This document shows positions 15,362 to 21,569 of a DNA stretch of 55,996 bases, piece by piece. This DNA is from CAKSHC01 sp045631845 (lineage in GTDB: Bacteria; Bacillota; Clostridia; Oscillospirales; UMGS1783). The notes beneath the pieces were generated by a model. The model was not told the DNA's origin, did no database searches, and was given only the letters and a program-made list of their open reading frames with translations. A program made the position numbers and the translations under genes. The stretch is from assembly GCA_045631845.1 (NCBI GenBank), contig JAZQVM010000024.1, forward strand, positions 1 through 55,996, in the 5' to 3' direction. Every line of letters begins with the position of its first letter. Position 1 is the stretch's first letter.

Positions 15362-15578
15362 AGCGTGGATAGGGAAGATCATCGGGAAGATCGAGCAAAT
15401 AATTGGCGGAAACATGAAAGTATTGGCAGATGATGTGAATATCCTCGATGCTCGGCTCATATTTATCGTTTTCAATATAGGATACTTTGCGTTGGGTCAT
15501 TTGCAGTCTTTCACCTAAAACGCCCTGTGAGATTTCCTGCTCCTCACGCAATCGACGGATTTTTTCTCCGAAGGTCAT
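15360..15578 (-). CDS. Small XRE-family HTH regulator
   Basis: The 72-residue protein is a single HTH_3 domain: MTFGEKIRRLREEQEIS, QMTQRKVSYIEND as recognition helix, and ISANYLLDLP-like ending (VSANYLLDLPDDLPYP). It is close to the SinR/Xre one-domain type and is cytoplasmic. The ATG at 15578 is preferred to a TTG two codons earlier because GGAGAG lies 7 bases before the ATG. It diverges from a zinc-ribbon membrane gene. A perfect 15-base palindrome (15622-15636) lies in the shared gap and is the likely operator. Confidence 0.85.
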   Translation of the reverse strand: MTFGEKIRRLREEQEISQGVLGERLQMTQRKVSYIENDKYEPSIEDIHIICQYFHVSANYLLDLPDDLPYPR

Positions 15579-15621
15579 TGACAAACTCTCCTGTATACAT
15601 AGTACATATAGTTTACACTAG

Positions 15622-15664
15622 ATAGAAACTTTCTATTGACAAATAGACGGAAAATGTCTAAAAT
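15622..15664 (+). promoter_or_regulatory. Promoter of the zinc-ribbon gene with XRE-type palindrome on its -35
   Basis: TTGACA (15636-15641), a 17-base spacer and TAAAAT (15659-15664) make a good promoter. The palindrome ATAGAAACTTTCTAT (15622-15636; seven-base arms around one central base) ends on the first base of the -35. A repressor bound there would block it. Confidence 0.7.
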
Positions 15665-15698
15665 ACTAATATATATTTATATTTTGGGAGGATATGTT

Positions 15699-16079
15699 AT
15701 GTTTTGCAGTAAATGTGGTTTTGAGCTCAATGTGTCCAGTTCTTTCTGTCCGCAATGTGGTGAGCGTTTGGATGGGGAAGTGCCAGTATCGATTCGTTTA
15801 TCTATGGATGATTTTCTTGCTATGAGTACAGATTATCAAGAAAAGAAGGACGAAATAAAAAAGAGAAATGATAGAGCGGGACTATTAATTGTAGGCGGTA
15901 GTGTGTTTGGCGCATTGTGTCTTATTTTGGCGGTTGTATTGTTATGGTTACCGCTGTTAGTAATAGGTGTTGCGGGAGCGGCTAGTTTTATCGTAATTTG
16001 GAATAAAATATCACATAAACTTGAGCGTGAATTGCATGATTATGGTGCTCAGTTATATAGAGAGTATTTGAAAAAATAA
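15699..16079 (+). CDS. Zinc-ribbon membrane protein of unknown function
   Basis: The 126-residue protein starts with a zinc ribbon (CSKCG at about 3-7 and CPQCG at about 17-21). A charged segment and two adjacent membrane helices follow (about 60-80 and 84-104), then a basic, charged C-terminus. It is a bacterial zinc_ribbon_2 protein without known role. The ATG at 15699 is chosen for the GGGAGG upstream; the frame opens 21 codons earlier on top of the promoter. The next ORF (16131) is in the same frame after two TAA codons (16077 and 16083). The DNA is clearly AT-richer than the flanks. Confidence 0.7.
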   Translation: MFCSKCGFELNVSSSFCPQCGERLDGEVPVSIRLSMDDFLAMSTDYQEKKDEIKKRNDRAGLLIVGGSVFGALCLILAVVLLWLPLLVIGVAGAASFIVIWNKISHKLERELHDYGAQLYREYLKK

Positions 16080-16130
16080 TTATAAAAAACATCAAAAGGA
16101 TATCAAAATCAAATTGAAGATCATTGTAGG

Positions 16131-17240
16131 ATGTTAGGAGCAGTATACGATAACTCCTTGATTGCAAATTCTGCGGCCAGTCATGCGGCTTACAATATTC
16201 AAGCCTTGTATGGTGAGGAATATGCAGGAAGATTATGCGCCGCATCAGAAACTGCGTTTAGAGAGTATTTTAATAAGAATTTGCCAAAAAAAGCTATTTC
16301 AAAAACAGTGGCGCCATATGCTATAACGGTTGCATTTACTAAATTTATAATCCCAGAAGATTTTAAGACAATACATAATATGTCATTGATATATGCGATG
16401 GATGAGGTTTCGTCAACGGCCTATGATGCGTTTTTATCGCTGAAATATAACAATGATTTTAGTTTTTCATCGTTAAATGATTTGCGGCTGTCAGCCATTA
16501 TGGCATTGGTGGCATCTAGACATGCATACTCTTCTATATGGGATGGGAATCATGAGAAGATATCAAAGATTGACACGATACTTGCAAAGTTGTATCTTGC
16601 AGCAAATTCTGTTGACTGTGACAGTGTTGATTACTATGCGGAGAAATGCAGTGAATTAAATAATCTTGTATCGTACTTGACAGATAGGGAACTCTATATT
16701 GAGGACTACCTGGGGATGACGGTAAATGAATTTGCTGACATATGGGGAAACGATTATGAATTTTTCTATCACATGGATGCAGGAATAGCGCTATATTATG
16801 AAGATGATCGATTACCATTTGGTGTAACAGTGAACTTTCGATTCCATTCAAAGGATGAATATAATCGTTTTATGCATGATATTAACGAGGAAAAATTTTA
16901 CCTTTCTGGAAATGAACTAATTACCAATATATCATCAAAATATTCTAGCGAACCTCTTTTAATGACGCAAGGACAGCTTACCCCGCACGAAACATTGGAT
17001 AATATAACGGCAGTGTTGGGTGAGGGTAGCCATTTTATAGGGCCGCAGTCCCCAGCTACACAAGGATATACCTTTGAAAAAAATGGCTTTTTTTATGAAT
17101 TTATTTGGGATGCGGAGATGGACGAAAACACCTATCAGTGGCTCAAGCCGGATATGATAAATACAAAATCCGTAGGCTGTGCCATTTCTTTAGGTTATGA
17201 TAAGTACCCTTATCTGTATAACAATGAGGCTCAAGAATAA
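16131..17240 (+). CDS. Hypothetical protein, no recognised domain
   Basis: The 369-residue protein is not recognised. It is soluble, mixed alpha/beta, with many Tyr, Asn and Asp residues, no signal peptide and no clear membrane helix. Residues about 1-190 are mostly helical. The second half contains a YFY-rich stretch (FFYHMDAGIALYYEDDRLPF) and ends with GYDKYPYLYNNEAQE. The start is uncertain: the ATG at 16131 lacks a well-placed Shine-Dalgarno, and the frame stays open back to a TAA at 16083, in frame with the preceding zinc-ribbon gene. It may be the rest of a once-longer protein. The AT-rich composition suggests recent acquisition. Confidence 0.5.
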   Translation: MLGAVYDNSLIANSAASHAAYNIQALYGEEYAGRLCAASETAFREYFNKNLPKKAISKTVAPYAITVAFTKFIIPEDFKTIHNMSLIYAMDEVSSTAYDAFLSLKYNNDFSFSSLNDLRLSAIMALVASRHAYSSIWDGNHEKISKIDTILAKLYLAANSVDCDSVDYYAEKCSELNNLVSYLTDRELYIEDYLGMTVNEFADIWGNDYEFFYHMDAGIALYYEDDRLPFGVTVNFRFHSKDEYNRFMHDINEEKFYLSGNELITNISSKYSSEPLLMTQGQLTPHETLDNITAVLGEGSHFIGPQSPATQGYTFEKNGFFYEFIWDAEMDENTYQWLKPDMINTKSVGCAISLGYDKYPYLYNNEAQE

Positions 17241-17260
17241 ATACAAGTGTGAGTGTATGA

Positions 17261-17295
17261 AAAGGGCAGTTGCGTTTTTACGCAACTGCCTTTTT
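17261..17295 (+). terminator. Terminator after the hypothetical gene
   Basis: The stem GGCAGTTGCG/CGCAACTGCC has a TTTTTA loop and is followed by TTTTTC. Confidence 0.85.
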
Positions 17296-17332
17296 CTATT
17301 CGGTCATTTCAGAAGAGAGGACGGTGGCCAGG

Positions 17333-17482
17333 ATGGAGGTCGGGCGGATGTCTTGCTCGATGGCAATGTTATCGGATGTGACCGGGGTGTCCGATTTGAA
17401 GATCGTGGCATATGGATATTCCAGTGCATGGACGGATTGCTACGGTATTACCGATATGATCGTACAACGAACCACAAAATAA
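17333..17482 (+). CDS. Doubtful 49-residue ORF or gene remnant between two terminators
   Basis: An ATG-started frame of 49 codons lies between the terminator at 17261-17295 and the spo0A terminator. Its translation is protein-like (VTGVSDLKIVAYGYSSAWTD) but is not recognised. No Shine-Dalgarno or promoter is seen, and the frame is also open upstream to the hairpin. It could be the 3' end of a deleted gene. Treat it as uncertain. Confidence 0.2.
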   Translation: MEVGRMSCSMAMLSDVTGVSDLKIVAYGYSSAWTDCYGITDMIVQRTTK

Positions 17483-17486
17483 GCAT

Positions 17487-17513
17487 AACGGTCTACTCAC
17501 AGAGTAGACCGTT
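17487..17513 (-). terminator. Terminator of spo0A
   Basis: A perfect 12-pair stem AACGGTCTACTC/GAGTAGACCGTT with a 3-base loop begins 4 bases after the spo0A stop. The minus-strand side continues into ATGCTTATTTT. Confidence 0.85.
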
Positions 17514-17516
17514 ATT

Positions 17517-18281
17517 TTATGCGGATTTCAGGGAGAGGCGGAGTTTGTCGGCGATCATGGCGATAAATTCGGAGTTGGTGGGTTTGCCTTTGGCGGTGTT
17601 GATGCTGTAACCGAACAGGCTGTGGAGGGTATCGATATTGCCCCGATCCCACGCCACCTCAATGGCGTGGCGGATGGCGCGCTCAACACGGGAGGGAGTG
17701 GTGCCGTACTGCTCGGCAATGGTGGGATATAAAATTTTGGTGACACCCGACATCATGGAAATATCATTGACTGCCATCATAATGGCCGAGCGCAGATAGC
17801 GGTAGCCTTTGATATGGGCGGGGATGCCGACATCTAAAATCACCTCGGTAATGCGTACCTCTAACTTGGCGGGATCGATGTGTCCCGTCTTGTCGGCGTC
17901 AGCGCAGGGAGCGGCGCATTGGATGATGCGCTCGCACATGGCCTGCACATCAAAGGGTTTGAGAATAAAGTAGGAGACGCCGCTTTGTGCGGCATCCCGC
18001 ATGACGTCGTTGCTGGTAAAGGAGGTTAGCACGATAAAGGCGGGCGGGTTTTGCAAATGTAATTTCTCGGTTTGACGAATGACCTGAAAGCCATCCAATG
18101 AGGGCAAGGCCAGATCTAAGATGACAACCTGCGGCTGATGCTTTTCGATGCTCTGCAACAATCGACCGCCGTCGGTCTCGGTTGCGCAGACGTCAAATCC
18201 CTTGTCCCGCAACAACTGCGCCGTCCGATCGCAAAACTCCTGACCGGCATCGGCGATTATGACTTTTATCGGGTTTTCCAT
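17517..18281 (-). CDS. spo0A: Stage 0 sporulation response regulator Spo0A
   Basis: The 254-residue protein has a receiver domain (1-120) with phosphoacceptor Asp56 in ILDLALPSLDG, Thr in VLTSF and Lys in LKPFD. The Spo0A-specific DNA-binding domain (about 145-254) contains SRVERAIRHAIEVAWDRG and IDTLHSLFGYSI, and ends near FIAMIADKLRL. It is the master switch for entry into sporulation, binding 0A boxes when phosphorylated. The acidic pocket reads Ala-Asp-Ala (10-12) where Bacillus has Ala-Asp-Asp, so one metal-binding Asp is replaced. A perfect-spacing promoter lies upstream. It does not directly follow spoIVB as usual: an unknown gene stands between them. Confidence 0.97.
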   Translation of the reverse strand: MENPIKVIIADAGQEFCDRTAQLLRDKGFDVCATETDGGRLLQSIEKHQPQVVILDLALPSLDGFQVIRQTEKLHLQNPPAFIVLTSFTSNDVMRDAAQSGVSYFILKPFDVQAMCERIIQCAAPCADADKTGHIDPAKLEVRITEVILDVGIPAHIKGYRYLRSAIMMAVNDISMMSGVTKILYPTIAEQYGTTPSRVERAIRHAIEVAWDRGNIDTLHSLFGYSINTAKGKPTNSEFIAMIADKLRLSLKSA

Positions 18282-18316
18282 GATGGTTCCTCCAAAATTT
18301 CTTAATTTATGAAAGG

Positions 18317-18345
18317 ATTATACAACATACTGGAAAATTTTTCAA
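18317..18345 (-). promoter_or_regulatory. Sigma-A promoter of spo0A
   Basis: On the minus strand TTGAAA (18345-18340), a 17-base spacer and TATAAT (18322-18317) lie 36 bases before the start codon. A TTTTTGTCGCATAA at about 18383 has some likeness to a 0A box but is too degenerate to call. Confidence 0.8.
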
Positions 18346-18443
18346 GTACAAAATTAGAAAAAATTGGAAAAAATGGAAAAATCTTTTTGTCGCATAAGGC
18401 AGAGAAAAGGCCGGTAATGTCGGGTTTGTGGGGAAAGGATAGG

Positions 18444-18477
18444 AAAATGCCGCATCCGGTCGTTGGATGCGGCATTT
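18444..18477 (-). terminator. Terminator of the gene inserted between spoIVB and spo0A
   Basis: A perfect 13-pair stem AAATGCCGCATCC/GGATGCGGCATTT lies 4 bases after the stop at 18481. On the minus strand the stem is followed by TTCC and only a weak T-run. Confidence 0.75.
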
Positions 18478-18480
18478 CGG

Positions 18481-19791
18481 TTAGCGTTCCATGATCCAAA
18501 GTTTGAGAGGCTCAAATTCGACTGTGTATTTTTCAGACATATTGGGTAAGCGGTATTCTGTGTAGGATGTTATTTGTGACGATTCGTCTTTTTTTAATCC
18601 ATTGACAGGAAGTAAGATTTTGACGCTATCGACGAGAATATTACGGCAAATGACTTTTGCGATAAGAACTCCATCAACGACGAGAGGGGTAGAGGCTCCT
18701 TCGATTTCCGGCGGCGTGAAGTTGTTTTTAACGTCCACAGTTATCTCAAGGGTATCTTTGTTGTAGTTGACAGTGCCTGACAATTCAAGATTAGCAAATA
18801 ATTCGGTAGCAGAAACAGTGTCAAAATCTAATTTAAATTTGATTTTATTTAGGTCTGATTGAACTTGCTTAACTATTTTTAGTTGATGTTCCTGTTCTTT
18901 TGTGGTTGTATATTGCTCATTTTTAGCATAGGAAAGCAGTTTTTTGTTGGTTTCTATACGCTGAATGTTTCTTTCGGTAACTCCGGCGTTGCTCTCTTGT
19001 GTTTCCATTGCAGCCATAACGCCTGCAGCGGGTCCGCCAATCGCTTGCGCAAGTCCACCCATGATTGCCCAGTCTACGGGTTTTTCCCATTCGACAGGCT
19101 GGGAGTAATCATTTATTTCTTTTCCCAAGTCATATAATTTACGATTTATTTTAGTGAGTTTATTTTGTTCAGTTTCTAATATTTCAGAGAGCCAGTGAAT
19201 TCTTTTTTCATTTCCACGATGACGCATCAGACGAGATGCAAGGTCAATCACTTTCTGTTGTGTGTCATTCAAATTGGTGCGAATAGGTGTATTAAGCCGT
19301 TTCTGTTCACATCGTTCTTCTTCTTTTTTTCTTTCTATTTCCTTAATTTGTTCTGCTGTATACAGTTGCCTTCCTTGCTTGTAATAAGTGGTTAGTTTTT
19401 CTTCAGTTGAATATATATGGCTGTATTTGGTGGGAAGATTTTCTTGAGCCAAAAGATCTTCAATAATCAACTGTGCTCTTTTTAGTTCGGTGGGATTGGA
19501 AAAAGATGATAATTTGATGTGTTTGCAAATTTTATAAAATTCTAGGCAGGGAACCTTCCAGTGACCCTGTTCGATAAATAGTTCCCGCTCATGGCTTTTT
19601 TTTATTCCTTTACTTATAGATCCGGTCACAATACTGGCGATAATAGGGAGGATTGGTAATTCAAACCAAAGGACTAGAAAATACGCATCCTCCGGAGGTG
19701 GGCATGCAATGATTAAAAAAAAGCATAGTATAGCCATAAGCGCACACAGGATAGAGATAGTTCGTAAAATTCTTGAAGCTTTTGATTTCAT
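18481..19791 (-). CDS. Hypothetical membrane protein with coiled coil, between spoIVB and spo0A
   Basis: The 436-residue protein is not recognised. It has two N-terminal membrane helices (about 8-30 and 36-60), a charged, coiled-coil-prone region (about 130-175 with EIERKKEEERCEQKRLN; about 190-300), a Gly/Ala-rich patch WAIMGGLAQAIGGPAAGVMAA (about 245-265; read GGLAQAIGGPAAGVMAA) and a beta-rich C-terminal domain (about 320-436). It is probably membrane-anchored with a large soluble part. The Gly/Ala patch resembles hydrophobic hairpins of pore- or membrane-inserting segments, which is only a resemblance. The DNA is AT-richer than spo0A and spoIVB on either side, consistent with insertion. 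The start follows AAGGAGAATC. Confidence 0.6.
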   Translation of the reverse strand: MKSKASRILRTISILCALMAILCFFLIIACPPPEDAYFLVLWFELPILPIIASIVTGSISKGIKKSHERELFIEQGHWKVPCLEFYKICKHIKLSSFSNPTELKRAQLIIEDLLAQENLPTKYSHIYSTEEKLTTYYKQGRQLYTAEQIKEIERKKEEERCEQKRLNTPIRTNLNDTQQKVIDLASRLMRHRGNEKRIHWLSEILETEQNKLTKINRKLYDLGKEINDYSQPVEWEKPVDWAIMGGLAQAIGGPAAGVMAAMETQESNAGVTERNIQRIETNKKLLSYAKNEQYTTTKEQEHQLKIVKQVQSDLNKIKFKLDFDTVSATELFANLELSGTVNYNKDTLEITVDVKNNFTPPEIEGASTPLVVDGVLIAKVICRNILVDSVKILLPVNGLKKDESSQITSYTEYRLPNMSEKYTVEFEPLKLWIMER

Positions 19792-19825
19792 TGTTTCTGA
19801 TTCTCCTTAAAACGGCAAATAAAAA

Positions 19826-19847
19826 GTGCGCAGCCGAAGCTACGCAC
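19826..19847. repeat. Hairpin GTGCGcAGC-CGAA-GCTaCGCAC
   Basis: An eight-pair stem with one internal mismatch is closed by a CGAA loop. It lies 35 bases upstream of the start of the unknown gene at 19791, in the first part of the folded intergenic region. It has no T-run on either strand, so it is not an obvious terminator. Confidence 0.5.
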
Positions 19848-19869
19848 GAAAAACGCATGCTCCGATTGC

Positions 19870-19977
19870 TGCGACACAATTCCTGCCACTCTTGCGAGAA
19901 TGCACGAAAAGAGCATGTATTTTTACCGAAATAAAAATACAGACTCGCAAAAAATGGCAATATTGAATTGTGTCGCA
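19870..19977. repeat. Large nested inverted repeat upstream of the inserted gene
   Basis: Three arms nest around one centre. The outer arm TGCGACACAATTC (19870-19882) pairs with GAATTGTGTCGCA (19965-19977). Middle segments TGCCA and TTGCGAG (19884-19897) pair with CTCGCAA and TGGCA (19944-19959). The inner arm TGTATTTTTA (19916-19925) pairs with TAAAAATACA (19932-19941) around CCGAAA. The whole can fold into one long interrupted stem. A motif GCACGAAAA-nn-GCATG occurs twice (about 19844 and 19901). No ORF is present. It may be a mobile palindromic element, a structured 5' leader or a small RNA. Confidence 0.55.
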
Positions 19978-20013
19978 AATGTAGTGTATCACGAATTTTC
20001 GAAAAAAGCAAGC

Positions 20014-20039
20014 AAGACGGAAGAGAATTCTTCCGTCTT
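20014..20039 (-). terminator. Terminator of spoIVB
   Basis: The stem AAGACGGAAGA/TCTTCCGTCTT has a 4-base loop, starts 7 bases after the spoIVB stop and is followed on the minus strand by GCTTGCTTTTTT. Confidence 0.85.
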
Positions 20040-20046
20040 ATAAGAA

Positions 20047-21090
20047 TTAGGAGAGGTCGTCGGCGTCGAGCATATGGCCGATGTAGATGCCGTAGCCGGT
20101 GGTCGGGTCGCCGATGAGGACGTGGGTGAGAGCGCCGATGATGCGCCCGTCCTGCAGGATGGGGGAGCCGCTCATGCCCTGCACGATGCCGCCGGTGATG
20201 GCGAGCAAGTCTTTATCGGTAATGCGGATGACATAGTTTTTGGTGTCGTTGCCTTTCAGATCCATTTTCTCAATGGTGATATGATAATCCTTGGTGGTAA
20301 AGCCGTCTACAGTGGAACGGATGGTGGCCGCTCCCGTGTGGATCTGATCGGCGGTGGCCACCGGAAATTCCTCATTGTTTAGTAAGGCGTTGCCGGTAAT
20401 GGTGCCGAAGACGCCTTGATTGCTGTTAATATCCAACGAGCCGTAGCGGGCATCTTCGACAAAGGCGCCCTTTAATTGGCCGGGTTTGCCTTTTTGACCG
20501 GGGACGACGGAGCCGATATAGGCTTGCAGGACATCACCGTCGGCAAGGGGCATCAACTGGCCGGTATCGACGTCGGAGATGCCGTGTCCCAGTGCACCGA
20601 AGCGGCGGTTGAGCGGGTCGATGTAGGTAACGGTACCGACGCCGGCCGTACTGTCACGCACCCATAGTCCCAGTTTATAGGCTTTCTGTACGGTGCTGTA
20701 AAGGGGTGTGACCGAGAGGGTGTTTACCTTGCCCGAACGGGAATATTCGATCGTTAAGGCATTGCCGTTTGAAGCCTGTACCAATTCGGAGATGTCGTTG
20801 TTGGTGGATACGATTTGATTGTTGATGGACAGAATAATATCGCCCACGCGAAGTCCTGCCGTTTTGGCAGGGTTACACATGCCCGTTTCGGTTTCAAAGG
20901 CGCTCATGTCCACCACCATAACGCCTTGGGTGTAGAATTTCACGCCAAAGGTCTGGCCGCCGATGAGTAGGGTTTGCGGCTGGTGTTTTTGGTTTATGGT
21001 GGCAATGGGAGCGGGACTGACGGTATTGATAAACAGCGCCGCAAAGGAAAGGGCGCTGACCAGAATCATAAGAAATTTTTTCCGTTTCAT
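20047..21090 (-). CDS. spoIVB: SpoIVB intermembrane-space signalling peptidase (S55)
   Basis: The 347-residue protein has an N-terminal membrane anchor (about 6-25), a PDZ domain (about 50-125, with TAGLRVGDIILSIN) and an S55 serine peptidase domain. The catalytic residues seen are His169 in GALGHGISD and Ser309 in GMSGSPI. SpoIVB is secreted from the forespore and cleaves SpoIVFA, triggering pro-sigma-K processing in the mother cell. The ATG at 21090 is chosen for GTGAGGT upstream and because it gives a proper signal anchor; the frame opens 27 codons earlier. In most spore-formers spo0A follows directly; here an unknown gene intervenes. Confidence 0.95.
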   Translation of the reverse strand: MKRKKFLMILVSALSFAALFINTVSPAPIATINQKHQPQTLLIGGQTFGVKFYTQGVMVVDMSAFETETGMCNPAKTAGLRVGDIILSINNQIVSTNNDISELVQASNGNALTIEYSRSGKVNTLSVTPLYSTVQKAYKLGLWVRDSTAGVGTVTYIDPLNRRFGALGHGISDVDTGQLMPLADGDVLQAYIGSVVPGQKGKPGQLKGAFVEDARYGSLDINSNQGVFGTITGNALLNNEEFPVATADQIHTGAATIRSTVDGFTTKDYHITIEKMDLKGNDTKNYVIRITDKDLLAITGGIVQGMSGSPILQDGRIIGALTHVLIGDPTTGYGIYIGHMLDADDLS

Positions 21091-21267
21091 AATTACCTCA
21101 CTTTCTGCTTTTTTAGTGTTTGCTTTTTGTGTGACGTTATGCGCTTGGTAAAAATACACAAAAGTGGGCATGAAAAATAATGGAAATTTGTTTATTTTAA
21201 CGGTATCTTTTTCGAAATTTCTGTGGTATCATAGTAATACCAAGTAAATAAAGAGGGAGGTAGATAT

Positions 21268-21531
21268 ATGGTATCCGGAAAGGTAACGGCTGCAAACCAA
21301 ATTGGGTTACATGCTCGTCCGGCAACAGCGTTTGTACAAAAGGCCAATGAATTTAAATCTTCCATCTGGATTGAAAAGGATGAGCGGCATGTCAATGCCA
21401 AGTCGCTGTTGGGCGTATTGTCTATGGGCGTTGTGCAGAATACCGAGTTTACGATTATTGCTGACGGCGTAGATGAAGAAAACGCTTTGGCTGAATTGAT
21501 TGCTTTGGTAGAAAATAAGTTAGGTGAATGA
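21268..21531 (+). CDS. ptsH: HPr phosphocarrier protein
   Basis: The 87-residue protein has His15 in IGLHARPA, the PTS phosphorylation site, and Ser46 in VNAKSLLGVLSMG, the HPr-kinase regulatory site. With both residues it can serve sugar transport and CcpA-mediated catabolite control, and it is therefore a true HPr rather than Crh. It is monocistronic here: there is no ptsI next to it, and a strong terminator follows. GGGAGG precedes the ATG. A -10-like TGGTATCAT (21224-21232) lacks a clear -35. Confidence 0.92.
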   Translation: MVSGKVTAANQIGLHARPATAFVQKANEFKSSIWIEKDERHVNAKSLLGVLSMGVVQNTEFTIIADGVDEENALAELIALVENKLGE

Positions 21532-21533
21532 GG

Positions 21534-21564
21534 ATATGCCCCAAGAGCTTGGGGCATATTTTTT
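21534..21564 (+). terminator. Terminator of ptsH
   Basis: A twelve-pair stem ATATGCCCCAAG/CTTGGGGCATAT is followed by TTTTTT. It ends 6 bases before the uvrC start codon. Confidence 0.9.
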
Positions 21565-21569
21565 AAGAA

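Noticed and set aside
17197..17610. 137-codon frame across two terminators into spo0A
   Set aside because: It spans both hairpins and overlaps the spo0A 3' end. The translation beyond 17482 is spo0A antisense.
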